Below are positions 11,634 to 23,547 of a stretch of DNA of 64,000 nt, in pieces. The stretch's first letter is position 1; each line of letters opens with the position of its first letter. The notes beneath the pieces were generated by a model. It did no database searches. It was given only the letters and a program-made list of their open reading frames with translations, and had not been told where the DNA came from. The stretch lies in contig JBAOKB010000048.1 of the NCBI GenBank assembly GCA_037044905.1, forward strand, positions 868,001-932,000. The letters run 5' to 3'. This stretch comes from Hortaea werneckii. Its lineage: Eukaryota; Ascomycota; Dothideomycetes; Mycosphaerellales; Teratosphaeriaceae. The position numbers were made by a program, and so were the translations under genes.

Positions 11634-12604
11634 ATGTCAGGAGCAGAAGCAGACGTCAATATCGGGTGGAAGGGCCTCTTCTCCCTCCAAGGCAAGGTCG
11701 CAGTCGTGACGGGAGGTTCACGAGGACTAGGTCTTAATGCTGCATCAGGGTACGCAGATCATACAGTCGGACCTCTCAATCACCTTGCTAACTCCTTCTC
11801 CCATCCCTTCAGCCTGCTCCAAGCCGGCTGCTCCCAGATCTTCATCACGTCCCGCAAAGCCGCAGCCTGCGAAGAAGCCGTCGCGGCCCTGAACAAACTC
11901 GCCCAGTCCTCCGGCCTATCGGGGAAAGCCATCTCCATCCCTGCCGACCTGGCCAAGTCCTCCGAGATCGAGCGGCTGGTGAAGGAGGTGCAGAAGCATA
12001 CGGATCATGTGGACATCCTGCTGGCGAATGCCGGCGCGTCATGGGGTGCCCCCTTCGACGAACACCCCGAGTCGGCGTTTGAGAAGGTCATGGATCTCAA
12101 TGTTAAGAGTGTCTTTGTCTGCACACAGAAGTATGTCTGAAAGGGCAAGATGGTCAATGGATCGCAAGCTAATGATCAATATACAGATTCGCCCCTCTGC
12201 TCCGCAAGCGTGCTACTCTCGAGGACCCCTCGCGGATCGTCATCACGGCCTCAATAGCAGGAATCGGTATCGGGACCCTAGGTCCTAACGCAACGTTTGG
12301 ATATTCCGCGTCGAAAGCAGCGGCGTTGCACCTCGCGCGTAACTTGGCTGGCGAGTTAGGTCCTCAACATATCCTCACGACTGCGATTTGCCCGGGCTTC
12401 TTCCCGACTAAGATGGCGAACGGGTTGATGGAGTTGACTGGAGGTGCGCAGGCCCTCGCAGATGCAAACCCGAACAAGCGACTTGGTGTGCCGGAGGATA
12501 TTGCGGGGACTATTGTATATCTGTGCAGTCGGGCAGGCAGCCATGTCAACGGCGGACACATAGTTTTGGATGGTGGTGCATTGGTCGGCAGATCAAGATT
12601 GTAG
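11634..12604 (+). CDS. Short-chain dehydrogenase/reductase (SDR)
   Basis: Three exons: 11634-11749, 11813-12130 and 12187-12604. Intron 1 has GTACGC and a perfect TGCTAACT branch site; intron 2 has GTATGT and ATACAG. The spliced protein is about 283 residues. It has the classical SDR cofactor motif TGGSRGLG (TGxxxGxG), the LLANAGA strand (NAG), and the catalytic Ser-Tyr-Lys set in ITASIAG and YSASKAA. The C-terminus HVNGGHIVLDGGAL is typical of classical SDRs. The family reduces or oxidises carbonyl or hydroxyl groups with NAD(P)H; a Thr-Gly-Gly-Ser-Arg turn suggests NADP preference (inference). The substrate is unknown. It converges with the MFS gene at 116 bp spacing. Frame is intact, unlike the gene just upstream. 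Confidence 0.93.
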
Positions 12605-12720
12605 GTGTAAATGGTACAGACATGTAGCTTGCGCTGGGTATCTATGGATGTACATGACTTGCAAAATCAAGACTTTTCTTGGTGCTGGAACCGGAATGCG
12701 TGGGCGGCAGTATCGATTGA

Positions 12721-14412
12721 TCATCGCTCTGTACGTGCCTCTTGTGCTGCTTTCTGGCCTCTGGTGATTTGCCCACCCGATAACATGAAAGGACTCCGTT
12801 CGCGGAAAGTACGGCCTTTGAAGATGAAGAGGACCGGCGCGAAACTCAGCACCAGCGCGATGAAAGCCAGGAGAGTGCTAGCCCATTGAAAGCCTTTAAT
12901 GATCGTTAGAAACAGGTCAAAAGGTGAAAGACGATCTGAACACTTACCCAGATTAGTGTACATGCTGGCAGCGGCAAGCGGCAGTAGACCTGCTACGGTG
13001 TTTTCACCTGCGGCCACTGCGCCAATAGCCGAGCCAGCGTAGTCAGATGCTGCATAGGCATCCGTGATATAGTCGGCCACAGCAGATACGACGACCTGAA
13101 TCCCACATCCGACCATGGCAAGTCCAATCGCGGGAGCGATCCAGGGGAAGTAGGGATAGCTCGTCCAGGCGTAGACGAACATGCCACCTACGATGCCGAT
13201 GAACGAAGCAGCCGTGCTCACGTACAGCCGCGCTTCTGGTATGGGCTTCCCAGGCATTTCAGTATTCCGAGATGCCGACTTCAGGTACAAATGGGAGCTG
13301 TATAAGGTAATCAGCCAGCCTATAAGCTCGCCAATCACCACAGCCCCTTGCACGTAGCCAACGCTATATTCTTCCCAGCCGTAAAGACCCGAGAATACCG
13401 CCTCGATGGATTGCGTAAACAGAAAGACAGTGCCGAAACTAAAGGCGCTCCAGCATGTACTCGCGAATAGGACGGGCTCCGTGAAAAGCAGGTATGCAGG
13501 CCGTGACATACTCCTCAATAACCTCGGGACCAATGGCGGCGAGTCCAGTTCGGCCTGGGTAAAGATGGGTTTTCCTGTCTGTTTCCGTAACTTCTTCGCT
13601 CTCCTCCTCAGAATGACATCCCCCCTAGTCTCCCTCAGCAAGAACCAGAAAAACGGGAAGAAGCATCCATAGATAATCAGTTGAATGTAAAATATCCACC
13701 TCCAGTTCCCGATATGCTGCATGACGCCTGCGAACATGGGCGGGCCGAGCGTGCTTCCGACAAGGTACAGCATGATATACAGACCTACGGGCACGCTACG
13801 CGCCTCGTCCGTAGCCCACACATCGGGGATGACGCTCGCGATGGTGTTGGCGAGGAGCGCGACGCATCCGCCGGATATGAACCGCGTGATCACCAGCGCA
13901 GCGAAGTTTGGGGCTAAGGCTTGAGGGATTATCATCAAGATGAACAGGGCGTAGAAGATGAGATAACCGGCTCGGACGCCGATGTCTTCCATCAGGGGGA
14001 GGAAGACGATGATGAAGAGGGAGCCGCCTACGGACCAGGAAGCAATAGGCCAGTAGCTATTCGAAAATGTCGCCGTGTCGCTTATGCTGAATTCGGATGT
14101 GAGTGCTTGGGCGGCGATGGCTATCGAGGTGCCATTAAGGGGACCTAGCAGGGTCCCTGTTAAGGCGGCGGCCGTGACCACCCATTTGCGCGTATTCGAC
14201 CAGTTGTAAGGGTTTTCGGGGTCGGTAGGCGAATCCCAAGTTAAAACTGTAATGTCGGTCCGTGGTGAGGAAAACGCTTTCTCCGGGTCATGGTGGGCAA
14301 AAGCCGATGTCGGGAGTTGCTCTCGTGGTGAGGATGGGCTTTGGGTCGAGTCCTTGTCCGGATCGTAGTCCGGTTCATGCGAGGTCATGCTCCGAGAGGG
14401 GTGGCAAAACAA
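12721..14412 (-). CDS. MFS transporter, DHA1-type (drug/polyamine:H+ antiporter-like)
   Basis: Exons 14412-12948 and 12893-12721. The intron 12947-12894 (54 nt) has GTAAGT, a TTCTAAC branch site and an AAAG end; it is a multiple of three with no stop. Start at 14412 or at the second ATG 14388. The cytosolic N-terminus is followed by the family motif DPENPYNWS and about 12 hydrophobic helices. A motif C-like stretch (VGSTLGPPMFAGVMQ) and RFISGG in the first half are typical of DHA1 antiporters. Spliced length is about 545 residues. It probably exports drugs, polyamines or other small molecules at the plasma membrane; substrate not predictable. No biosynthetic genes adjoin it. Confidence 0.9.
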   Translation of the reverse strand: MFCHPSRSMTSHEPDYDPDKDSTQSPSSPREQLPTSAFAHHDPEKAFSSPRTDITVLTWDSPTDPENPYNWSNTRKWVVTAAALTGTLLGPLNGTSIAIAAQALTSEFSISDTATFSNSYWPIASWSVGGSLFIIVFLPLMEDIGVRAGYLIFYALFILMIIPQALAPNFAALVITRFISGGCVALLANTIASVIPDVWATDEARSVPVGLYIMLYLVGSTLGPPMFAGVMQHIGNWRWIFYIQLIIYGCFFPFFWFLLRETRGDVILRRRAKKLRKQTGKPIFTQAELDSPPLVPRLLRSMSRPAYLLFTEPVLFASTCWSAFSFGTVFLFTQSIEAVFSGLYGWEEYSVGYVQGAVVIGELIGWLITLYSSHLYLKSASRNTEMPGKPIPEARLYVSTAASFIGIVGGMFVYAWTSYPYFPWIAPAIGLAMVGCGIQVVVSAVADYITDAYAASDYAGSAIGAVAAGENTVAGLLPLAAASMYTNLGKCSDRLSPFDLFLTIIKGFQWASTLLAFIALVLSFAPVLFIFKGRTFRERSPFMLSGGQITRGQKAAQEARTER

Positions 14413-15078
14413 GTGGAAAGGGATGGTCAGTCAAGAAGCAGGAGGAAGGAACGAGGCCAAAGAAACGCCAGCGCCATAGGAAGTCAGAAGGGGAAGGCAA
14501 AGTAGGTTCGAGCGAGTTTTGGGGGAAAGAGCGGATACATGATTATTGGGGATGCCACGCCCTGCGGCCACTGCCGGTGCAAGTGATGAGCGAAGCTTTT
14601 ATGTCTGTATTACCTAAAATCTACGAGACAGCTGGGGACGTAGGGGAATCGGTAACGTCGGCCACCGTCACGGTCGACTGCGGCCTGTGGCGATCTTGGC
14701 GGCCTGATCAGGTAATGTCGAGCCCATAGTATTAGCATGCGTATACCATGTTCGGTGCCGCCGGACCCCGGGACCCGTCCTCGTGTAGTGTACCGGTCAG
14801 ATGGATTTTCGATTGAAGCGCGTGAAGCGAAGTTGCAGCTTCCGGGCGGATGCTTTGAGGCCAAGGTTGAGGCGCGCGAAGCTAGGTTCACTGGAAGTAG
14901 ATCCGATCAGCCAATCACCAGCCGTATCGAGGGTGCTTATGCAAGACATCTCTATGCGAACTGTTAGCCGGGTCGATCAACAGAGGTCTTGAGTCGTCCT
15001 CGTCGTATGACCTGTGCATCCTGACGAAGATCCCTCTGAAAGCTTGCTGGACTTTTTCCCGAATACGACACATTCAAT
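14413..15078. promoter_or_regulatory. Divergent promoter region, MFS and DUF4202 genes
   Basis: These 666 bp lie between divergent starts. Purine-rich sequence covers about 14425-14530. No clear operator is seen, and the open frames crossing it look random. Confidence 0.4.
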
Positions 15079-15668
15079 ATGGCGGACCGCTATAGCCAAG
15101 CCCGGGAGAAGATTTACAGTGGACATGCCGAGGACCCCAACAAGCACACCACGGCAGATGGGCAGGAGGTTCCCTACGAGACGCACTATGCGCGTAAAAT
15201 GGAATCCTACCTCGACAAGAGAGCCCCAGCCGCCTCCGAAGTGTTGAGGCTTGCCGTCTGCGGTCAGCATTTCCGACGCTGGGAGGTGCCTCGCCAGGAC
15301 TTTGCCATGAACAAGATCGGTTATCACAGCTGGAGGACCCACCTCAAGAAGAGGCAGGCGCAGCAGGTCAGCGACATTCTCAAAGGTTGCGGCTATGGCG
15401 ATGCTGATGTATCTCGCTGTATCGCTCTGATCGAGAAGGCGGGTCTGAAACAAGGTGAAGAGGAGGTGCAAGTCCTGGAGGATGTTGCGTGCTTGGTGTT
15501 TTTGGACGATCAGTTTGACGAGTTCAAGGATAAGCATGACGAGGACAAGATTGTAACGATCCTGAAGAAACCTGGGTCAAGATGTCAAAGGACGGACAAG
15601 ATCTTGCATTGCAAATACCAATGACAGATGAGTGTAAGGCATTGGTGCAGAAGGCTTTAGCTTCTTAA
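15079..15668 (+). CDS. DUF4202-domain protein, one frameshift
   Basis: Start ATG 15079 (MADRYSQARE). The sequence matches the DUF4202 family along its length: PYETHYARKM, VCGQHFRRWEVPR, YHSWRTHLKKRQ and LEDVACLVFLDDQFDEF. At AAA 15568-15570 (AAGAAACCTGG) the frame slips. With one more A it reads KKTWVKMSKDGQDLALQIP and ends at the TAA 15666-15668, the normal family C-terminus; unrepaired it ends early at 15624. Repaired length is 196 residues. The conserved His and Asp residues and the all-helical pattern resemble HD-like hydrolases (inference). Function is unknown. Confidence 0.87.
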
Positions 15669-17245
15669 ATTTGGCTATAGGCATCTAGTCATGCATTTCT
15701 CGCCAGATTGGCATGTCGTTAGGTCAGCTCAATCTGTTGGAGGGTATTTATGCTTGCTTTAGATCAGCGCCTTCCACTGCTGCTATCACGGCTATAACCT
15801 TGGGCTGGCTTGAGCGTGTCGAGCCTGATCAGACTTATTAGATCCAAATACTAACCAAAACCTCGAGCGTTTTTCTCTGCTGCGCACAACTTCTGAGCCC
15901 TCTTCAGCAATTGCTGCAGAGTGCTCGTTGCTTAGTAGATGCGTTAGCTAAGAGCCAACGCCGACTTTCATCTTGTGCCTTGCAATGCCCCGTGGAAGCT
16001 AACAAACACATCTAATTGGCCTTTCTGGTGAGCGGGGAGCATAAGACGCTTCACGTTATAATGCTCCCTAACCAACAATCCAACAATGTGACGTTATGGG
16101 GTAGAGTCAGGCTGCATATCAAAATGGCTGCGACACAGGAATACAATCATGCTGAGATGCATGGACTATGGGACACAGCTAACGAAAGCTTTGGAGTGTT
16201 CGTAACCTATGGTGGGGTAGCCTGCTGTAAGATAATGGTCTTCCCCAGCGTCGTTTAACCACTCGTTCAAAGGGGGTACAGAGTAAGCTGAGTCTCTAGG
16301 AGCATATGCGACTATCCGCGAGTTATACGGGGTGAATGCGGTGCAGATTCCCTTTCGTATATACCTGGCTCCATGTTGCCTTGATACGGTAAGCACAGTA
16401 GCTACGAATGAATCCATTTGCAGGTCAATGAGGACAATCCTTCTGCTGATGCCTACGTCAATGTTCAGTGCAGCTCAGCGCTGCCAAAATGCTGGAAAGG
16501 CCTTCGTGACATACGGCCTAAAACACATGTCCAAAATAGGAAGGTGCTATTTCAGTGAAGTTTAGCAATTGTCAAGCTTGTTCAGGCTTGTTTCCGTTGC
16601 GCGACGACGTATAATTGATGGCCCCGTTGACTCGATACTCCAACTGTGTCGAGCTTCTCTGCGCTGCTTCGCTCGAGGTCTCAGCACAACATGTACTGGT
16701 ACGTGATTTATGGGATGCGTTGACGCTAGAGAAACGACAAGTGTTGCCGAGCCGACGTCGCCGCCGCCGCCGCCGCCGTGGGAGACGGGACGTCATACCG
16801 CGTGAACTGCTCGGGAGGGGTCTCTCCCACGAGATGATGATCTTCTGTTTTTCCGCCGGGAAGGTTTCTGAGCCCAAAGTTACCCATACGACCCGGCTTT
16901 TCAAAGGCTTCATTCTCGAGCGTGCGTGAGTTTGGTCGACGGGGTGGGCTTGCGCAATCATGAGTGAAGCACCGGGGTGAGTGTTCCCATCCTAAAGCGC
17001 GGCTTCTCCCAGCAGCGTGCGTTCCAGACCGTCGAGCTACATCGACCCTTGTACTACGTTCCATCCCTTTTGGGCGTGATGAATTAGTTGATCGACTGTT
17101 GGATCACGGCAGGATACTGACATTTATCATTGGTAGAACCCACAAACGGACCAAATCTGCCGTGTCGCGCGCTCTCCAGCGCATCTCCAGTCGGACGGAC
17201 ACTCCGACCCTGGCAACAACACAGCAGGAAGACGAAAGCGCTGAG
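15669..17245. other. Intergenic region upstream of the oxysterol-binding protein gene
   Basis: These 1.6 kb hold no convincing gene. The OSBP frame remains open upstream to 16964, so a longer N-terminus or an upstream exon is possible. A CCG repeat lies at 16759-16778. The stretch 15830-16560 is less GC-rich and has only scattered short frames. Confidence 0.45.
16759..16778. repeat. (CCG)n microsatellite
   Basis: About seven tandem CGC/CCG triplets, about 470 bp upstream of the chosen OSBP start codon. Confidence 0.8.
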
Positions 17246-20200
17246 ATGCCGAGTCCGAGTCCTACCCGAACGGCAAATGGCAGCGACTTCCTGCACCCAG
17301 CGGCCCCTCGAACTTCGATGCAAGCCCACCGCCCTCATCTCTCCACCACCATGTCCAACACTGGCGTCCCGCAAGCGCCACCCGGAGGCTCGCCGGTAGC
17401 CAATGACCCCAACCCCGTGACTCCGACCAGCGTGACGCAGGGCGCTTCGATCGAGCAGTCCGTGAGGCTGTTCAAGGTATTTGAGGCGCTCAGGAGTGGA
17501 GATACGGCAGCAATTGTCAAGGCGTGCAAGGGCGAGGGAGATAGCAAGCTCGAGGGCACAACGGTCCTTCATCTCGCAATCCAGTGTGCTGAGCATCCGG
17601 TAATCGAGTACGTTCTTTCGCAACAGGCTCAGGATGTCAACGCGCGGGATCGGGAAGGCAACACACCCTTGCACGTGGCGGCAATGCTGGGACGAGCACC
17701 GGTCGTAAAGCTGCTGCTCGATCAGAAGGATATTAGCGACGCAGTGGTCAACTACAGCGGGAAGACTCCTCTGGATCTGGCGCGTACGCCCGACATCTTT
17801 CAGCAGCTGCAGCTGGCGCGGTCAATGTTCATTGACGCGAATGTACGCAAGGTGCATCAACTGGTCACATCTGGCGACTACGATGCTCTTGAAGAACTCC
17901 TGGCAGACACGCGAGTCAAGAGCATTATCGACGTGAATGGACCAGAGCTGACAACCGACCCTGCCACGACGGAGCATGGTGGCAGTCTCCTGCACGAAGC
18001 CGCGCGTAAGAAGGACACGAGACTGGCGCAGATACTACTATTGAATGGTGCTGATCCTTTCCGGCGGGATCGAAAGGGCAAGCTGCCGCAAGATGTGACC
18101 AAGGACGAAAAGACACGTGGAATTTTGAAGAAATCGCCAGCTGCTCAAGCCGCGCAACGCAGTATTCAAGAGAAGACAGTGCTCGGTGAAGGCGCGCAGC
18201 TAGGCGGTGCACCCAGCGCTGAAGCTGGCGTTGGCAGCAAAGAGAGCCGCGAAATCAAGGGGTACCTGCGGAAATGGACAAACTACACCTCCGGTTACAA
18301 GCTGCGCTGGTTTGTACTGGAGGACGGTGTGCTTTCGTACTATAAGCATCAGGACGATGCAGGCTCAGCGTGCCGTGGCGCCATCAACATGCGCATTGCA
18401 CGGCTGCACATGGACCCCAAAGACAAGCTCTCCTTCGAAATCCACGGCAAGTCATCAGTAAAGTACAATTTGAAAGCGAATCACCAAGTCGAGGCGAAAA
18501 GGTGGTATTGGGCACTCAACAATGCCATTCAGTGGGCCAAGGATGAGGCAAAAGAGGAGCAAGCACGTCAGCAGCAAGAGACACTGGCACTGCGAGAAGC
18601 GAGGAACGAGCAGCTGGAACGGCAGAGGACACGTGAGGCTGAGGTGGCACAAACAGGGAAAGGCATGCTTGTACCGGGGTCTTCGGTTGACGTTGCTTCG
18701 GCGAGTGGCTCTACACCACTCGGAGGCAGCACGTTGGGCGATCCAAGCGTGTACGAGAAGAGCGTACAGGACGGCGATTCGATAAAACTCAGTCGAACAT
18801 ATACCGCGACCATCGAAGGCGATATCGATGATGAGGAGGAGTATGGAGATGATGCCAGCAGCCACGAAATGAAGCCGGCGAACAAGGATGCTTTCAGTAT
18901 CACTGCGCAGTCTGCCAAGCTGCAGCTCGATCTTCTCGAACAAGTATCTTCGGCACTGCAATCTGAGAAGGGGAAGACTCCCGATATGCCGATATCACAT
19001 CCTACCGTCGACAAGGCCCTTGCATCATATGATACTGCCGTTGGAAATCTGAAAGGCCTTCTGATGGACTTGCTACGCATATCCAAGGACCATGAAGCTT
19101 ATTGGCAGTACCGACTGGACCGAGAGCAAAATATAAGACGGTTATGGGAAGATAGTATGGCCCGGGTAGCACGCGAGCAAGAGGAGCTAGAGTCAAGGAT
19201 GTACGAGTCTGAAGACAAGCGGAAGAGAACCAAACGAGCCTTGAAAGAGGCACTAGAAGGCCACAAGGTCCCAGAAATCAGAGAGCCGGATGTCGACGAG
19301 GAAGCAGCAGCGGACACCAAGCCAGCCGTTGATCTCCCCGACGATGCATTGGCTAAGAAGCGGAGTCGGCGGCCGACTATCGCTGAGCTTACGAACAACG
19401 AGGTATCAGATGATGATAGTGAAGCTGAGGAGGAGTTCTTTGATGCGATCGATGCTGGTGAGGTTGAAGTTGTGGATGAAATGCCGCAAAGTGGACAGCT
19501 AGCGACTTCTGAGAAGAAGGAGCCGGTCGTCAGCGTAACACAGGATGGTAAAGAAACGGTTAACCATGAGGTCATGGCAGCTGAGGTTGCTAAGTCGGCA
19601 AGGGGATATGAGGACGGACTACGCAAGCGACTCAAATTGGATGCTGACAACAGGCCGAAGGTGTCGCTCTGGGTACGTGCAAATCGCATCAACGAGTGCG
19701 AAATGCATTTGCTGACTTTCTAACAGGGCATTTTGAAATCTATGATTGGCAAAGATATGACCAAGATGACACTGCCTGTGTCCTTCAATGAACCAACTTC
19801 GCTGCTCTATCGGGTCGTCGAAGACATGGAATACGCTGAGATGCTCAACCAAGCTGCCGATCGGACGGACTCGACTGAGCGACTCGTCTATGTCTCCGGA
19901 TTCGCCGCCTCAATCTACGCAAGCACCATCGGGCGTGTTGCGAAACCGTTCAACCCGCTGCTGGGAGAAACGTACGAATATGTGCGTCCGGACATCGGTT
20001 ACCGCTTCTTCATTGAGCAAGTCTCCCATCATCCACCAGTGGGCGCCGCTCACGCGGAAAGCCCCAGGTGGACTTACTACGGCGAATCGGCTGTGAAGTC
20101 CAAATTCTACGGCAAGTCCTTCGAGTTCAACCCGCTGGGGACATGGTTCCTTCATCTGCGGACGCCAGACGGTACTGAGGAACTGTACACGTGGAAGAAG

Positions 20201-20878
20201 GTCACGTCGTCCGTCGTCGGCATCATTACCGGCAATCCGACGGTAGACAACTACGGACCCATGGAAGTGAAGAACTGGACAACGGGCGAAGTGTGCTACC
20301 TGGACTTCAAGCCGCGGGGCTGGAAAGCCAGCTCCGCCTTCCAAGTCACGGGACGCGTCGTGGACGCACAGAACAGAACTCGGTGGAGCGTAGGCGGGCG
20401 CTGGAACGACAAGATCTACGCGCGGTACACGCCCGGTTTCGAGGCCTCCGCCGAACCCACTTCCAGCTCCGAGGGCAAAGACCAGGCCTTCCTGATCTGG
20501 GAAGCGCATGAGAGGCCGGCCGGAATCCCCTTCAACATCACCCCCTTCGTCGTAACGCTCAACGATCTTCCCGACAGGCTGAAACCGCTCGTCGCGCCCA
20601 CCGATTCGCGCTTGCGGCCCGACCAGCGCGCGATGGAAGAAGGCGAGTACGATTTCGCGGCGGAGGAGAAGAACCGCGTGGAGGAGTCCCAGCGGGCACG
20701 CAGGAGGGAGCGCGAAGCCAAAGGCGAGGAGTTCGAGCCCCGCTGGTTCAGGAAGGCGAAGCATCCCGTTACGGGCGAGGAGTACTGGGATTTCAACCAT
20801 CATTATTGGGCTGTGAGGGACCAGGTGGCGGATGGGAAGCGGACGTGGGCTGATGAGCGGTTGGAGGAGATTTGGTAG
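17246..20878 (+). CDS. OSH1-type oxysterol-binding protein (ANK-PH-FFAT-ORD)
   Basis: Exons 17246-19672 and 19727-20878; the 54-nt intron has GTACGT and TTTCTAACAG. This start gives 1192 residues. In-frame ATGs also exist upstream at 16964 and downstream at 17351 (MSNTGVP). Domains in order: Pro-rich N-terminus; ankyrin repeats about residues 105-180 ([11 protein letters not shown]) and 243-290; a PH domain about 335-430 ([18 protein letters not shown]); coiled coil about 430-470; FFAT motif EFFDAID at 730-736, which binds the ER protein VAP/Scs2; and a C-terminal ORD with the signature EQVSHHPP at 906-913. This set is that of yeast Osh1/Swh1 and Osh2, which move sterol and PI4P at ER contacts with Golgi, vacuole or plasma membrane. 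Frame intact. Confidence 0.95.
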
Positions 20879-21203
20879 ATTAGTAGCCCGCAGGGTTCGC
20901 AAGATCGAGAAGGTTAGCGGGTCCTTGCTATTTGGAGATTTGATACTGGTTTTCCAAGTATTCTGTCAATATAACCTTCAGTCTTCTTGAGCTTTTCTTT
21001 TTGTCTACTGTATTTACACTTTTGATGTTTGTCATTCTGATTTTACTGGTACATTAAAAACGATATCTTCCAATCGATGATGTGTTGCAACGTTCACATG
21101 GCAAAACACCACTTCAAGCAGGGAGAATAGCAAAGACCCACGCACAATACCAACGAATTACCCGATTCTGCTTTTGAGACAAGCAAATTTACACCTCCTC
21201 ATT
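20879..21203. other. Convergent intergenic region
   Basis: These 325 bp lie between the 3' ends of the OSBP gene and the alcohol oxidase gene. The sequence is AT-richer, with T-rich runs that may serve polyadenylation on both strands. Confidence 0.4.
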
Positions 21204-23547
21204 TTACAGCCTGGGCCTCACAGCAAGCCCCGAAGCCTCCACAATCTGTCGCGCAACCCCACGGCTAATCGCCATGGTCGTGATCATCGGGTTGACACCG
21301 CTCGCAGAAGGGAAAATGCTCGCGTCGCACACATACAGACCCTTGGTCCCCCACACCCGGCCTTTAACATCCACCGCCGAGTTCTTCTCCGACGTCCCCA
21401 TCCGCGCCGTCCCCATCTGGTGCGCGCTAACGAATGGCGTATCCCCCGCGGGGAGACCCAAAGATCGGAACTTGGCGAGCCAGGCCTGGAAAGGTGCGTC
21501 GTTGACGGATGGCGTGTCGGTGCTCGCGACGGTGATGTTGGCGGCCGGGTCGGAAGCAGGCCGGACAAAGGGCTCCAAGGCCGGATGGAAGGTGAAGATT
21601 TCCTGGGCGCCTTCGACGTAGAGTAGTTCGGCTAGCCGGAGGGCGCCTTCGAGGATGTGCTTCCGGTCGTACTTGCTGGGCGTGTATTGGATCCTCGAGC
21701 GGCCGTCGACGGGGTCCGGGTAGACGCGGCCACCGTAGCGGTCGCGGGCCAGGCTGATGTAACCCGTCATGCGTTTCATCTTGGCGGCGAATTCTTTGAA
21801 GTGCAGGCCGCCTCGCCAGGGGAAGAAAGGGAGGAACATCCCGGGGAGCATGGTGGTGCATTCGAGCTTGGCGCCGTATCCCTCGCCGTCTAGGTTCTCG
21901 AACTCGTTCACGACCGCGGTCAAGATGGATCCTTCCCATGGTCGGACTTCTTCGGGCCAGACGGCTCCGACCATGCTCACAGGATGCAGACGCAGATGTC
22001 GACCGATGTGCGTGTTGGTAAGTCCGGATTGACGTAGCAAGGAGGGCGTGCCAAGCGTCCCGCCGGCAGAGATGACTTTACTTGCTCTGATCACAACCTT
22101 CCTCTGTGTTCGGTCGGAGCCGGCGACACCGCCATGACTATCGCGCGACGTCCAAACACCTTCTACACCTGTCGTAACCTGTTCACCAGTCTCTGCATCA
22201 TTGGCGAATGTCACCCTCTGCACGTCGAAGCCCTCAAGGAAGCTTGCACCAGCGTTCGCAGCGTCTGGTAGGTATGTCTCAGTTGGGCCCTTCTTGCCGC
22301 AGCTGCCACAACCCAAGGTGCAGTAACCGCAGTTATGCGCTTCGCCGCCTGTATTCTGCGGCACTGTTTTCGCCGCCCATCCAAGCTTCCTAGCACCTTC
22401 GAGCAGAGCGCGATTGGACTTGTTGTGCTCGATAGCCGCAGTACCGACTCCCATGCGTTCGCACACGGCATCCAGATCCGCTTGGTAAGCCGAACTGGTA
22501 AAGTACGGCATGCCAAACTTCTGCGCCCATTCGCGCCGGACGAAACCTTGCGTTTGCAGCGAGGCACTCCAGTTGACCGTGCCTCCTCCGCCCCAGGCAC
22601 TGCCCGCCGCAATGGCGATACTGCTATCGTCGCTCTGGACGAGCTGTCCCTGGGCGAAGAGATGCTGGGCACCCTCCTCTTCCGACATGGGTAGGTGTTC
22701 AGGCGGCCAGTAATAAGACTTATCAACTACCAACACGCGCATGCCGGCTTCGGCAAGGACTTTCGCGGCGACAGCACCGCCGCAGCCACTACCGACGATA
22801 ACAACATCAGCCTCGATGACTTCAGGCTCCTTCTGATCGCTAGGAGGAATCTGAAGGAATTTGAATGGGAAGTACGTTCCGGGAGGATTGTCATGGACAG
22901 GAGTCCGGGGATAGCTTAGAACTCGACCTAGACTGGGAGAACTGCGCACCCATAGCGCCTTTGGTATCACGGTCAATGATCTGTGTAGTGTGCGCAGAAA
23001 GGGCAAGCGGGAAGACTGCCAGCCCAGCAAAATGTCCTCACGAGTCTGGATCGGTAGACAGTCGAGTGGCGTTGCATGACCGGTCAGCAGAAGAGCGCCA
23101 GCTCGAGTGTTCAGTGCCCGGGCAATGAAGATGAGCCCGTTCCTGACGTCCTGTGGTACGTTGGAGTTGACCAGTCTGCTGAAGCCATCTTTGAAGGCAC
23201 GCTGTGCTGTGGCGCTCTCGCTTAGGTATTGCTGAGCTAGATCACGACCACCTTCGAGGCCAACTTGGGTTTCGAGCCGAGAACAAGCAGCTTCGAAAAT
23301 CTCGCGACGTAGTGGGTGCTGCAATAATCGATTGCCATCCAGCGCAGTAAGCGACGGAACGACGGCATCTATTGATATTAAAGCTTTATTAGCATCCCCG
23401 CTGGCTTACTCGCTGGCACTACTGGTCTACCCCACCTGCTATAGCGAACAGTATACCCCATTGCTCTGCGGTTAGGAAATCGTGATCCGGCACAGGAGGT
23501 AAGGGACTTGGCTTCTGTCGAATGGGTTCTGCGTGCAGCGCTGCCAT
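21204..23547 (-). CDS. Long-chain fatty alcohol oxidase (GMC-type flavoprotein)
   Basis: Exon 2 (23368-21204) holds the large open frame, but the N-terminus lies in a short upstream exon, 23547-23436, starting MAALHAEPIRQ and containing LTAEQWGILFAIA. The 67-nt intron 23435-23369 has an unusual GTGGGG donor, a TGCTAATA branch site and ATAG. The joint reads LFAIADAVVPSLT, typical of the family N-terminus. Spliced length is 758 residues, normal for long-chain alcohol oxidases. The FAD dinucleotide motif is GSGCGG at residues 230-235. Other family marks are GSAWGGGGTVNWSAS, a Cys cluster CGYCTLGCGSCGKKG, and GVNPM near the C-terminus. It oxidises fatty alcohols to aldehydes, probably on peroxisome or ER membranes, for alkane or fatty alcohol use (family knowledge). 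Confidence 0.92.

Noticed and set aside
16016..16258. 80-residue frame upstream of the OSBP gene
   Set aside because: Isolated, not protein-like, no supporting splice sites or homology.
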